Below, piece after piece: positions 34,713-43,465 of a stretch of DNA of 44,541 nt (the first letter of the stretch is position 1; the number at the start of each line of letters is the position of its first letter). The notes under the pieces are model-generated. The model was not told the DNA's origin and did no database searches. It saw only the letters and a program-made list of their open reading frames with translations. Source of the DNA: Candidatus Solibacter usitatus. GTDB taxonomy: Bacteria > Acidobacteriota > Terriglobia > Bryobacterales > Bryobacteraceae. The position numbers and the translations under genes were made by a program. Location: positions 1-44,541 of the forward strand of contig JACPVQ010000010.1 in the NCBI GenBank assembly GCA_016191645.1, written 5' to 3'.

Positions 34713-37700
34713 ATGCCGTCCATCGTTCTCTCGATCTTGTTACTTTGCGGCGCCGCGCGGGCGCAGAACTTCGAAGCCACTCTTACGGGTCTCGCTTCCG
34801 ACCCCAGCGGCGCATTGATTGCCGGCGTCACGGTGCGGCTCTCCAACCTCGATACGGGCCGCGCCATCACCGTGCGCACAAATCAGAGCGGAGCGTACAC
34901 GGTGGCCGGCCTGGTTCCCGGCGCATACGAACTGACGGCGGAATTGACGGGGTTCAAGAAATACTTACAGAGCGGAATCACGCTGCAGGTGAACCAGTCG
35001 GCGCGCGTGGACTTCACCATGCAGTTGGGCGCCCTCACGGAGGCGGTTCAGGTGACGGCCGAAACGCCGCTTGTGAATTCGGAAACGGGAGCCAAGGGGC
35101 AGGTCATCACGAACCACGAAATTGTCGATCTGCCGTTGAACGGGCGCGATTTTCACGAGCTTGCCTATCTCACGCCAGGCGTCGTCGATTTGCCTGAAGG
35201 CATCGCCACCAGCAACAGCGGCGTGACGGCCATTAACGGCGGCCGCGCCGATGGAGTCAACTATCTGGTGGATGGCCTGAACAACCGCAACGTCCGCGAT
35301 GGCGCGCCTATTGCCCAACCTTCCGTCGACGCCGTGCTGGAGTTTAAAGTGCAGACCAGCGCCTACGCCGCCGATTTCGGCACCGTCGGTTCGGGGCTCA
35401 TCAACGTGGCGCTGAAGGCGGGAACGAATCAGTTCCACGGATCGCTGTACGAGTTCGCGCGCGACGACGCCTTCGATGCGCGCAGTTTCTTCGACCCGGG
35501 CAAATCGCCGTTGCGCCGCCATCAATATGGCGGCACGCTCGGCGGACCTGTGCGCCTGCCGCGGTACAACGGCAGAGACCGCACGCATTTTTTCGTTTCC
35601 TACGAAGGTCTGACGCAACAGCGCGGCGATGCGCGCCTGGTTCGTGTGCCAACGCTCACGGACCGCGCCGGCAATTTCTCCGCGTTGCTGCAAGGCGCGA
35701 ATAGAATCTTCCTGCGCGATCCCACCATCTCCGGCACCTGCGGCGCAACCGTGCAGACCGCCTGCTTTCCGGGCAACATCATTCCCGCCAGCCGCGTGCA
35801 CCCCATCGCCACAAAGATCCTGAAGCTGGTTCCGCTCCCCAACCGCGAAGGCGCAAACAATTTCCAAACCTCGCAAGTGAGCGAAGCGGCGAATCGCAAC
35901 AATATTCTGAAGCTCGACCAGCGCCTGACAGACAGGCTTCACATGGCTCTCACTTATGTCGGCGGCGCGAATTCCGGCGTGAATCCGTATGGCGCCAGCA
36001 ACCTGCCCGGCTTCGGATTGACCAGCGAGGGAGCAACTCACCTTGCCGGCCTGCACCTCACACAAGTCATTCGCCCCGCCATCACCAACAGCTTCCGCTT
36101 CTCCTACTCGCGATCCGGCTCCGTCAGCGACTGGCAGCGCCGCGACGACCCCGCCCTGCTCGACGCCGTGCAAGCCCTGACCATCGCCAAGGACCCCGTG
36201 TACAACGGCATGCCGCGCGTCACCATCACCGGCTTCGATCAGATTGGGCATCACGCTTCCTATCCCGGCGACATCATGGTCAACGGGTTTCAATACATCG
36301 ACACGCTCTCCATCGTGAAAGGAAAACATTATTTGCGCGTGGGAGCGGAGTTCAACCGTTCGCAGTATTTCCAGTACTATCCCAACAACTCGCGCGGAAC
36401 CATCACTTTTCAAGGACGTGTCACGGGCGGCACGGCCACGCCGGTCCCGATGGCCGATTTTCTGCTCGGCCTGCCTGACACCTCCAGCCGCTTGCTGAGT
36501 CCGCGTAAGAACTACTTGTTCTACAACACGGCCGCCGGTTTCGCGCAAGACGATTACCGCATCACGCGCCGGCTCACGTTGAACATCGGCGTGCGCTACG
36601 ACTTTCTTCCACCCCCCGTGGAGAAATTCAATTTGCTGTCGAATTTTGTGCCTGAGCTGAGACGCATCGTCGTAGCGGGCGACGCCGCGCTGCCGCGTTC
36701 GCTGGTCTATTCCAGGAAGAAGAACTTCGCTCCGCGCTTTGGATTTGCGTGGCGTCCCTGGGACAGCAACCGATGGGTGGTGCGCGGCGGCTACGGCCTG
36801 TTCTTCACCAACTCCGCTCAAAACGGAATTCGTATTCTGCTGGCCAACAACTCGCCTTACTCGGAGTCGCAGAACTTCTCGCGCAGCACCGCCGATCCGC
36901 TCGCTTTCACCATCTCCGATCCGTTTCCCACATCCAACGCCGGAGTGGTGGCGGCCGCCCTTCCCTCCGGCGTTTCCTCCAACTCGCCTCCTTCCTACAT
37001 GCAGAATTTCAACTTCACCATCGAGCGCCAGATTGCCGCGCAACTCGTCGCGGAGATCTCCTACGCGGGATCGCTGGGCCTGCACTTGTCGCGCAAATAC
37101 GACGTCAACCAGCAGATCCGCTTCTCGCCTCAGCAAATTGCCCGCCCGTTTCCGCAATACAGCGGAGCCATTCAATACGTAAGCTACGGCGGGAAATCGA
37201 ACTATCACGCGCTGCAAACCACCGTGCGCCGGAGCTTCCGAAGCGGTGTTGGATTCCGCGCGAACTTCGTGTGGTCGAAGGCGATTGACGATACGTCGGG
37301 TCTCACGGGCACGGGCAGTGAAGGCGCGGCTCAGGATTCGCGCAATCTGCGATTGGAACGCGGCCAGTCAGGGTTCAACCGCCCGCGCGCGTTCACTCTT
37401 GATTTTTCCTACTTGCTGCCTTTGGGCCGCGGCAGGTTGGTGCGCGGATGGCAGGTCAACGGCATTCTGCGCGCGTATGACGGGCAGCCGTTCACGCCCG
37501 CCGATTCGACTTTCAATTTCGCGCAAGGCGGAGCGAGCAGGCCCGACCGCATCGGCGACGGCAGGTTGGCAAACCCATCCGTGGAGCGATGGTTCAACGT
37601 TTCGGATTTCGTCCGCGTACCCACGGGCGCATTCCGCTTCGGCACTTCCGGCCGCGACATTCTCAGCGGACCTCCGAAGCGGCAGTTGGATGTGTCGCTG

Positions 37701-37880
37701 CTGAAGACATTCACCTTGCCGCGCGAATACAAACTGCAGTTCCGGGCCGAGGTGTTCAACGTGCCCAACATCGCCAACTTCTATCTGCCCGTGGCGAACG
37801 TTGATGTGAGTAATGCGGCCACGATCACGCGCGCGCAGCCGGGGCGCGAAGTGCAGCTCGGGTTGAAGTTCCTGTTCTGA
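34713..37880 (+). CDS. TonB-dependent receptor, Oar-like, with carboxypeptidase regulatory-like domain
   Basis: This 1055-residue outer-membrane protein has a signal peptide (VLSILLLCGAARAQ). A carboxypeptidase regulatory-like beta domain (about 18-105; LTGLASDPSGALIAGVTVRL) is followed by a plug (about 110-230; LPLNGRDFHELAYLTPGV) and a long beta-barrel ending in the aromatic strand EVQLGLKFLF. This architecture is abundant in Solibacteres and is thought to import oligosaccharides or peptides using TonB energy. The ATG at 34713 was chosen because AAAGGGGA lies about five bases upstream; an in-frame ATG at 34692 has none. No TonB, ExbB or ExbD gene is in the window. Confidence 0.9.
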   Translation: MPSIVLSILLLCGAARAQNFEATLTGLASDPSGALIAGVTVRLSNLDTGRAITVRTNQSGAYTVAGLVPGAYELTAELTGFKKYLQSGITLQVNQSARVDFTMQLGALTEAVQVTAETPLVNSETGAKGQVITNHEIVDLPLNGRDFHELAYLTPGVVDLPEGIATSNSGVTAINGGRADGVNYLVDGLNNRNVRDGAPIAQPSVDAVLEFKVQTSAYAADFGTVGSGLINVALKAGTNQFHGSLYEFARDDAFDARSFFDPGKSPLRRHQYGGTLGGPVRLPRYNGRDRTHFFVSYEGLTQQRGDARLVRVPTLTDRAGNFSALLQGANRIFLRDPTISGTCGATVQTACFPGNIIPASRVHPIATKILKLVPLPNREGANNFQTSQVSEAANRNNILKLDQRLTDRLHMALTYVGGANSGVNPYGASNLPGFGLTSEGATHLAGLHLTQVIRPAITNSFRFSYSRSGSVSDWQRRDDPALLDAVQALTIAKDPVYNGMPRVTITGFDQIGHHASYPGDIMVNGFQYIDTLSIVKGKHYLRVGAEFNRSQYFQYYPNNSRGTITFQGRVTGGTATPVPMADFLLGLPDTSSRLLSPRKNYLFYNTAAGFAQDDYRITRRLTLNIGVRYDFLPPPVEKFNLLSNFVPELRRIVVAGDAALPRSLVYSRKKNFAPRFGFAWRPWDSNRWVVRGGYGLFFTNSAQNGIRILLANNSPYSESQNFSRSTADPLAFTISDPFPTSNAGVVAAALPSGVSSNSPPSYMQNFNFTIERQIAAQLVAEISYAGSLGLHLSRKYDVNQQIRFSPQQIARPFPQYSGAIQYVSYGGKSNYHALQTTVRRSFRSGVGFRANFVWSKAIDDTSGLTGTGSEGAAQDSRNLRLERGQSGFNRPRAFTLDFSYLLPLGRGRLVRGWQVNGILRAYDGQPFTPADSTFNFAQGGASRPDRIGDGRLANPSVERWFNVSDFVRVPTGAFRFGTSGRDILSGPPKRQLDVSLLKTFTLPREYKLQFRAEVFNVPNIANFYLPVANVDVSNAATITRAQPGREVQLGLKFLF

Positions 37881-37881
37881 A

Positions 37882-38589
37882 TTATCTTCCGAGCGCGTCT
37901 GCGATCGCTTTCGCCGCCAGCGGCATCATCACCTCGTATCCCGCATCGTTGGGATGCAAGCCGTCGTACGTGAGTTCTTTCTTGAGCGCGCCCGCTTCAT
38001 CCAGCGTTGCCGGAAAATAGTCGAGCAACGTGATGCCCTCACTCCGCGCATACGACTTCATCCACTCATTCAATTCCCGGATCTTCTCCATGGGACGCCG
38101 TTGCGTTTGCGGCGAAATGTAGTCGCACACGGGAAGCAGCGTGGCGAGAACCGGCTTGATCCCGTGCGCGCGCGCCAGGTCGATCATCGTCATGAGGTTG
38201 TTTTGGGTCGCTTCCGCCGGAATGGGTCCGGAACTCCCGCCGATGTCGTTGGTGCCGCCGAGAATGACAACGGCCGCGGGCTTCAGCGCCAACACGTCCT
38301 GACGGAAGCGCAGCAGCATTTGCGGAGTCACCTGTCCTCCGATGCCGCGATTGATGTATGGTTTTCCAGGGAAGAACTTACCGTAGCGCCGGCACCAGCC
38401 GTCGGTGATGGAATCGCCCATGAATACGACGCGCTCCTCGCCACTCTGCGGCGGCGGCAGCTTGGCATTCTCAGCGGCATAACGCCGCAGATTGCCGTAA
38501 TCGAGCAAAGTGCGATTTGGCGCGGGTGTCTGAGCACTGGACATCGTCGCCGAATACGCCAGGGAGAGAAGAAAAATGGCCTGCTTCAC
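37882..38589 (-). CDS. Secreted SGNH/GDSL esterase
   Basis: This 235-residue protein starts with GTG and a signal peptide (KQAIFLLSLAYSATMSSAQ). All four SGNH blocks are present: block I GDSITDGW (Ser), block II GIGGQ (Gly), block III GGTNDIGG (Asn) and block V DGLHPNDAGY (Asp, His). It is close to carbohydrate esterase and acyl-lipid hydrolase relatives. The longer open frame to 38802 runs through hairpin copy D and direct repeats and is not coding. It stops one base away from the convergent TonB receptor stop. Confidence 0.87.
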   Translation of the reverse strand: MKQAIFLLSLAYSATMSSAQTPAPNRTLLDYGNLRRYAAENAKLPPPQSGEERVVFMGDSITDGWCRRYGKFFPGKPYINRGIGGQVTPQMLLRFRQDVLALKPAAVVILGGTNDIGGSSGPIPAEATQNNLMTMIDLARAHGIKPVLATLLPVCDYISPQTQRRPMEKIRELNEWMKSYARSEGITLLDYFPATLDEAGALKKELTYDGLHPNDAGYEVMMPLAAKAIADALGR

Positions 38590-38641
38590 AGCCCGTATTG
38601 TATCGAAAAGTCTGAAATCTTCCCAACCCGCCTTTGGTTCG

Positions 38642-38707
38642 TGTGGGGCAGGGCTCCAGCCCTGCGGCGGGATCTTCAGATCCCGCATGGCCTCTCGGCG
38701 AGGCCAT
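38642..38707 (-). repeat. Three-stem palindromic element, copy D
   Basis: GTGTGGGG is followed by CAGGGCT/AGCCCTG (38649-38664, centre CC), GCGGGATCT/AGATCCCGC (38667-38686, centre TC) and ATGGCCTC/GAGGCCAT (38687-38707, loop TCGGC). On the minus strand it has the same orientation towards the GDSL gene as copy A has towards the hydrolase gene, with the CCCCAC end about 55 bp before the start. Confidence 0.85.
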
Positions 38708-38727
38708 CGGCTGGGCAGCAGCCGCTC

Positions 38728-38773
38728 CGGCTGCAACAGCAGCGGGTGGTCGGCTGCAACAGCAGCGGGTGGT
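38728..38773. repeat. Two tandem 23-bp direct repeats
   Basis: The unit CGGCTGCAACAGCAGCGGG followed by TGGT occurs twice without a gap (38728-38750, 38751-38773). It adjoins copy D and may be slippage-derived. Confidence 0.8.
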
Positions 38774-38800
38774 CGGCAGTGCAGCCGGGGTCCCACCAAC

Positions 38801-38832
38801 AAAAAAGGCGTCCGGGCCGGAGCCAGGACGCC
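38801..38832 (-). terminator. Rho-independent terminator of rpsU
   Basis: On the minus strand the stem GGCGTCC/GGACGCC (with a 12-base loop) is followed by TTTTTT. It lies 19 bp past the rpsU stop. The plus-strand side also has a T-rich end, so it may act weakly both ways. Confidence 0.8.
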
Positions 38833-38850
38833 TTCTTTCCAGTGCGTACT

Positions 38851-39051
38851 TTAAGATTCCACGTCGCGTGGACGGCGTTTGCGATTGCGCTTGCGGGCCA
38901 GTGCGCGCTTCACGCGTTTCCGTTCGCCGGGTTTCAGGTAGAAGGAGTGTCGTTTGGTTTCTTTGATGATGTCTTCCTGTTGCACCTTGCGCTTGAACCG
39001 GCGCAGCGCGCCCTCCAGAGTTTCACCATCCTGAATAATGACTTCTGCCAA
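38851..39051 (-). CDS. rpsU: 30S ribosomal protein S21
   Basis: This 66-residue basic protein matches S21 from the first residues (AEVIIQDGETLEGALRRFKRKVQQEDI) to the arginine/lysine-rich end (RALARKRNRKRRPRD). The start must be TTG 39051: the family begins Met-Ala-Glu-Val, and GGAGGGGG lies ten bases upstream. A longer frame to 39102 would read through the ribosome site. S21 helps the small subunit bind mRNA leaders. The rare TTG may limit its synthesis. The leader holds a short hairpin (GGGCC/GGCCC at 39088-39101), and a terminator follows the gene, so it is a single-gene unit. Confidence 0.92.
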   Translation of the reverse strand: MAEVIIQDGETLEGALRRFKRKVQQEDIIKETKRHSFYLKPGERKRVKRALARKRNRKRRPRDVES

Positions 39052-39306
39052 AACTAATTCACCCCCTCCGGGTCCTGTGGGAATTCGGGCCGTTCGGCCC
39101 AAGTAACTATTTTGTCAGGTTTGCTCCCGCGGCACAACCCCAGTGCTCCTTCATGATCTGATGCGTGCCTGGTGATCCGGCCCGCATGACCAATGCCATT
39201 GTGGCTGCCGGGCTATCCGGAGCGGTGCTAGGCGCTGCACCGGCTTACTTGAAGACCCCGGCGCGATATGATGACTGTGCGCAAGTTTCTCCGCGGAGGT
39301 TTAACC
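39052..39306. other. Divergent intergenic region between rpsU and the repeat protein gene
   Basis: About 255 bp. It holds the rpsU leader with a small GGGCC/GGCCC hairpin (39088-39101), and GGAGG at 39295-39299 for the plus-strand gene. No further gene is seen. Confidence 0.5.
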
Positions 39307-40719
39307 ATGTTGACGTTTCGGGCAGCCGCGGTTTTGTCCGTCTCGTGTGTGATGCTGCTGTTCATGCCGGAGTCCGAGGCACAGTATCCGGGGCAGTATC
39401 CACCGGGGCAGTATCCACCGGGGCAATATCCGCCGGGACAATACCCACCGGGACAATATCCACCGGGCCAATACCCGGGACAGTATCCGGGCGGCGGCAA
39501 CCGTTTGCCGGGCGGCATTCCGATGCCTCGCTTTCCTGGCCGAAAAGCAAAAGAGAAAAAGGGTGAAGAGAAGATCAATCTCGCCGCCGTGGACGGCACG
39601 CTGCGCAAATTGGGCGAGAGGGAATTGCTGCTCGAAACCAGATCCGCCGTGCTGCGGTTTCGTCTCATCGCCAAGTCGGCGTTTGTAACGAAGTCCGGCG
39701 AATCAATGCGCGATTCGCTGTTGAAGCCCGGCGATCAACTGACGGTGCAAGTTGGGCCGGACGATCCGGAGACGGCCGTGCGCATTGTGCAACTGCGCAG
39801 CGGGACAGCGGCGGAACTCTCGGCGGCATCGCGCACAGTGGACGCTTCCAGTGTGCGCGCTCCACGCGCCGCCGACTTGGGAAAGGCGAAGTCGATCGCG
39901 GTCAAAGAATCGATTTCCGCCGCGCCCACTGAAAGTGAGCCGGAAGTTCGCGAGGAAAGTCCAGCGCCGGCTCCGGCACCCAAAGCAGCGCCGCGCGCGC
40001 CGGCCGCGGAACCTGCGCCTGCGCCCGTAGGGCTGCGCGACCCGCGTCAGGAATCCGATGAGACCGTGATTCGGGACGCGCGGGCTGCTGTGGCGGCGTT
40101 CACGTCGAGCCTGCCCAATTTTGTAGTCAAGCAGTTGGCGTCGCGCCATTTCAAAGCGGGTGCGGACGAATGGCAGAAACTGGATCAGGTCACAGCCGAT
40201 CTGGCGTGGAAAGATGGCAAGCCGGAATACCGCGCCGTCGAGATCGATGGTTTCGCGGCAAACAAATCGATGGAACAATTCGGCGCGGCGCAGGTCGGCG
40301 ATTTTCAAGCCGCGCTCGATAGCCTGTTCTCACCGCGCGGCAACATCGCGTTCCGCAGGCAGAAGGAAACCACCGTCGCTTTGCGGCCGGCGCTGGTGTA
40401 TGAATATCAAGTACCGCAGGCCGACAGCCAGTGGGTTCTCACCGCCGCCGACCGTCGCCGCTACAACCCACCGTTTTCCGGCGCCATCACCATCGATCAG
40501 GAGACGCGTAAAGTTCTGCGCATCGAGCAGAACACCGGCGAGATTCCGCGCGATTTTTCCATCGCCCGCGTCAGCCTGCGTTTTGATTTCTCCATGATCC
40601 GGCTGGAGCGGAAGCTGCACGTTGCGCCCCTGCTGGCGGAGAGTTTGACGTGTCTCAACGGCAGCGGCGCTTGCACTCGCAAGGTCTCGGAGTTTCGCGA
40701 GTACCACGCCTACGAATAA
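39307..40719 (+). CDS. Secreted protein with QYPPG repeats, unknown function
   Basis: This 470-residue protein starts at ATG 39307, seven bases after GGAGG. A signal peptide ([20 protein letters not shown]) is followed at once by eight QYP units, mostly QYPPG pentapeptides. Next comes a beta domain (about 90-160) with [19 protein letters not shown] that resembles an OB-like DUF5666 fold, then an Ala/Pro linker ([22 protein letters not shown]). A C-terminal domain (about 260-470; [31 protein letters not shown]) belongs to a group often seen in secreted acidobacterial proteins. The repeats could be a flexible or adhesive arm. Function unknown. Confidence 0.75.
   Translation: MLTFRAAAVLSVSCVMLLFMPESEAQYPGQYPPGQYPPGQYPPGQYPPGQYPPGQYPGQYPGGGNRLPGGIPMPRFPGRKAKEKKGEEKINLAAVDGTLRKLGERELLLETRSAVLRFRLIAKSAFVTKSGESMRDSLLKPGDQLTVQVGPDDPETAVRIVQLRSGTAAELSAASRTVDASSVRAPRAADLGKAKSIAVKESISAAPTESEPEVREESPAPAPAPKAAPRAPAAEPAPAPVGLRDPRQESDETVIRDARAAVAAFTSSLPNFVVKQLASRHFKAGADEWQKLDQVTADLAWKDGKPEYRAVEIDGFAANKSMEQFGAAQVGDFQAALDSLFSPRGNIAFRRQKETTVALRPALVYEYQVPQADSQWVLTAADRRRYNPPFSGAITIDQETRKVLRIEQNTGEIPRDFSIARVSLRFDFSMIRLERKLHVAPLLAESLTCLNGSGACTRKVSEFREYHAYE
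39382..39493 (+). repeat. 15-bp coding minisatellite (QYPPG)
   Basis: About five 15-bp units of the type CAGTATCCACCGGGG lie head to tail, flanked by two or three 12-bp QYPG units. Third-base differences between units show it is not brand new, but its form would allow length change by slippage in frame. Confidence 0.8.
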
Positions 40720-40732
40720 TACGCCGCAGCCA

Positions 40733-41971
40733 TCACTTCCGCCGCAGCCAGCCCCCGGGATTGAACGTCATCAGAAAAACCTCGCGGGTGAAATCCTGCT
40801 CAAACTGTTTCCCGCCGTCTTCGGCAAGGAATTTCTGAATTGCCGCCAGCGGCCCCGGACCCGCGTCCGGCTGTGTCGGCACGCCGTCGATATGCGAATC
40901 CTCCACCACCAGATACGATTTCGACGGAACCATCGGCGCGTAGGCGTGAAGCTCCTCCAGCACGTGTTTCATCGAATGATCCGAGTCCAGCGCCACAATC
41001 ACTTTGCGATCCTTCACAAGCGCGGCGATTTGCGCCACAATCCGCGCATCCGTCGAGCTGCCGCGCAGAAACGTCACATATTTCTTCCACAGCGGATGCG
41101 CCGCCGCCGTTTTCGTCGCGTCCTGAATGTCCACCGTAATCACGCGCGAATTCTCCAACCCCATTCCGTTTAGCGTGTGCGCCCAATACAACGCCGATCC
41201 TCCGCGCCACGTCCCCGTTTCCACAAGGAAGTCCGGTTGAATCTCGTAGATCAGCTGCTGCATCATCCACAGGTCCAGCGGATTCTTTTCAATCTGCACG
41301 TTGTGGAACCACGTATTCCGCCACACCGGAATGTCGTGGAACAGCCGCATCAACTCGCGCTGCCTGGTCACCGGAATCTGCTTGTTCCGCTCCGCCAGCA
41401 TCTTTCCGTAGCCTTCGCGCGCCATGCGCGTATGCATTTCCTGACTCGTCACTTTCTCTTCCACGGGCAGAATCGCCACGCGCACGACATTCAAACCGAT
41501 CGCTCTGCCGTCCGGCCATTTTCCAATCTTGTCCAGTGTGAACGAAATCTCCAGCGGAGACTTCTGCAGAAGCGCCGGCGGAATGGGGTGTCCAAACGCC
41601 TGCCTTCCCGTTTGATCGTACTGCTTCGTACCCAGCGCGGTTCCATTCACTCGGGCCGAAATGCGTACTTGCTTCGTCTGCTCCAGCAACTCCGCCGGTA
41701 GGCCGAATTCCAGGCTCAGGTAATTGCCCTGCGCATCTTCCGGCGAATCCAAAGACACTGCGAATTCCTGCGCCGACCACTTCCATCCCGGCGCGCCATC
41801 GGAGAACCCGCGTAACAATCGCCCGCTGTGTTCCGGATCGGTGATATGCACATCCGTCACGGGAAGCCGTTTGTCCACCCTGGACTCAACTTTCGCCGGC
41901 ACAGGTTGTGATCGGCGGCAAGCGCTGGAAATCAGCGCGGCGCCGCAAACAAGTAGAAGAATGATTCGCAT
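40733..41971 (-). CDS. Lipoprotein with CmcI/cephalosporin-hydroxylase-type methyltransferase domain
   Basis: This 412-residue protein starts with a lipoprotein signal (IILLLVCGAALISSAC). A beta-rich region (about 35-170; YLSLEFGLPAELLEQ, VRISARVNG) precedes a C-terminal domain (about 190-405) of the CmcI/rhamnosyl-O-methyltransferase family. That domain contains QPDFLVETGTWRGGSALYWA (SAM-binding loop), ITVDIQD, ALDSDHSMKHVLEEL and VVEDSHIDG. Members of this family methylate sugars or antibiotics in the cytoplasm using SAM. A lipid anchor would place the domain outside, where SAM is not expected. Either the signal is misleading or the domain binds something else there. Confidence 0.75.
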   Translation of the reverse strand: MRIILLLVCGAALISSACRRSQPVPAKVESRVDKRLPVTDVHITDPEHSGRLLRGFSDGAPGWKWSAQEFAVSLDSPEDAQGNYLSLEFGLPAELLEQTKQVRISARVNGTALGTKQYDQTGRQAFGHPIPPALLQKSPLEISFTLDKIGKWPDGRAIGLNVVRVAILPVEEKVTSQEMHTRMAREGYGKMLAERNKQIPVTRQRELMRLFHDIPVWRNTWFHNVQIEKNPLDLWMMQQLIYEIQPDFLVETGTWRGGSALYWAHTLNGMGLENSRVITVDIQDATKTAAAHPLWKKYVTFLRGSSTDARIVAQIAALVKDRKVIVALDSDHSMKHVLEELHAYAPMVPSKSYLVVEDSHIDGVPTQPDAGPGPLAAIQKFLAEDGGKQFEQDFTREVFLMTFNPGGWLRRK

Positions 41972-42046
41972 CGCAAGCCTTCGAGCAATGTAGCATTTCT
42001 CCGCCGCAGGGGGCCTCCGCGTAGTACTTCCCTCCGCCCATCGCCC

Positions 42047-42075
42047 TTGCGTTTTGCGCGCTATCCCATTAGTAT
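42047..42075 (+). promoter_or_regulatory. Putative sigma70-type promoter of the bactofilin gene
   Basis: TTGCGT (42047-42052) and TAGTAT (42070-42075) are separated by exactly 17 bp. The start of transcription would be near 42082, leaving about 55 bp of leader with AAGGAG before the ATG. Confidence 0.45.
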
Positions 42076-42137
42076 GAAGGTTCAGTGGCGGCCTTGCAGG
42101 AGTGCCGTATTCTCAAATCAGTAAGGAGTCCCGCAGC

Positions 42138-42731
42138 ATGTGGACACGACGCAAGGATGATGAACAGCCCACGCGCTCCGCTGGGCTTCCGCCATCGCAG
42201 GCCGATTTGACCAAGGAGGGTTTGCCGATGTCGCCCATTACGCCTCGTTCCATGGACAACGACGGCTACGGTAGAACTTCGCAGGCATCCATTGGCAAGT
42301 CGGTCATTGTCAAAGGCCAGATCTGCAGCCGCGAAGACCTCTATTTCGACGGCGAATTGGAAGGCACCGTCGAGTTGCAGGAGAACAAGCTGACCATCGG
42401 CCCGAACGGACGCGTCCACGCCAATATCAAAGCTCGCGAGATTATCGTCATCGGTTCGGTCAATGGAAACGTCGAAGCCAGCGAGAAGTTGGAGATTCGC
42501 AAAGAGGCGCGCCTGGTCGGCGATATCCGCACCACGCGCATCGTCATTGAAGACGGAGCCTTCTACAAAGGCAGCATCGACATCGTCAAACAGGATGTCA
42601 GCCGTACACCGCAACAGCCGGCAACCGCCCAGGTGCAGAGGCCGCAGGTGGCTGCAACGGCCGCCGCGGGCCTCGGCTCCGCTTCCACCACCATGGCCGG
42701 CGTCCCCATCAATAATGAGCTGAAGCGCTGA
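42138..42731 (+). CDS. Bactofilin cytoskeletal protein
   Basis: This 197-residue protein has a central bactofilin domain (about 45-160) made of short right-handed beta-helix turns: SVIVKGQICSREDLYFDGELEG, KLTIGPNGRVHANIKAREIIVIGSVNG, and so on. It is flanked by unstructured ends. Bactofilins polymerise without nucleotide and organise cell shape or envelope enzymes. AAGGAG lies nine bases before the ATG at 42138; an upstream in-frame ATG at 42102 has no ribosome site. The next gene starts after 7 bp and is probably co-translated. Confidence 0.9.
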   Translation: MWTRRKDDEQPTRSAGLPPSQADLTKEGLPMSPITPRSMDNDGYGRTSQASIGKSVIVKGQICSREDLYFDGELEGTVELQENKLTIGPNGRVHANIKAREIIVIGSVNGNVEASEKLEIRKEARLVGDIRTTRIVIEDGAFYKGSIDIVKQDVSRTPQQPATAQVQRPQVAATAAAGLGSASTTMAGVPINNELKR

Positions 42732-42738
42732 TACAAGC

Positions 42739-43335
42739 GTGCCCAACGGTCCTCAAACAGCGGTTGAAACTCATATTACCAGCACCGCCTTGGAAAGGTT
42801 CTTCCAGGCGCTCGCCGAATTCCCCCCCTCTTCCGTGCTCGATCTGGGCGGCGCAAATCAAGCCAACGTTTCCTTTCTCACCAATCTGGGCCACGGCATC
42901 AGCCCCGATAACGTGCTCCATTATCTCGATAGGATCTGGCACAATCCGGAACTCTCCGCGTCGCGCCGCAGAGAAGAATTCTTCGATCACGCCCTCAACT
43001 ACCATGCCGCCTCCTTCAACGGAGCCCTCGTCTGGGACACGCTGGAGTTCCTCCCCGAAGACCTCCTCGATAGTTTCATCAAGCAATTGCACATTCTCTT
43101 GAATCCCGGCGCGCCGATGCTGATTCTCTTCCACGGCTCGGAGCGCGAGAGCAACATCCAATCCTGGACCTATCGCATCGCCTCGACGTCGATGCTGCAA
43201 CTGGCCCCGCTCGAAGTGCGCACGCGCTCGCGCTATTACAGCAACACCGCCATCGAACGCATCTTCGAGGGGTTCCGCCGTGTCAGTTTTTTCCTCGCGC
43301 ACAACCAGATTCGCGAAGTCCTGGTAATCCGCTAA
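42739..43335 (+). CDS. Methyltransferase-like protein coupled to bactofilin
   Basis: This 198-residue protein starts with GTG 7 bp after the bactofilin stop. VLDLGGANQANVSFL resembles SAM-binding motif I. VWDTLEFLPEDLLDSFIKQLHILLNPGAPMLILFHGSE resembles motifs IV-VI of class I methyltransferases. The glycine loop is short (DLGGAN rather than DxGxGxG), so binding of SAM is not assured. This gene is often seen next to bactofilin in related genomes as far as I know, but its substrate is not known to me. Confidence 0.65.
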   Translation: MPNGPQTAVETHITSTALERFFQALAEFPPSSVLDLGGANQANVSFLTNLGHGISPDNVLHYLDRIWHNPELSASRRREEFFDHALNYHAASFNGALVWDTLEFLPEDLLDSFIKQLHILLNPGAPMLILFHGSERESNIQSWTYRIASTSMLQLAPLEVRTRSRYYSNTAIERIFEGFRRVSFFLAHNQIREVLVIR

Positions 43336-43465
43336 CCGCCTCTTTGTAGGCAGCCCCCCGTGATGAAAACCGATGTCCTGCTAGACTCTGAAATCTCAAC
43401 AAGGCGCGAAGAAAGTGCTGCTCCAAGGCTGCGAAGATTCTCTTTGGTTGCGGCTGTGCTGCTCT

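Noticed and set aside
34965..37217. A 750-codon minus-strand open frame inside the TonB receptor gene
   Set aside because: It is a GC-rich antisense shadow: Arg/Gly/Ala-rich low-quality protein with no signal or family motif, while the plus-strand protein is clearly a TonB receptor.
38590..38802. N-terminal extension of the GDSL esterase
   Set aside because: The extension reads through hairpin copy D and the 23-bp direct repeats; the signal peptide starts at GTG 38589.
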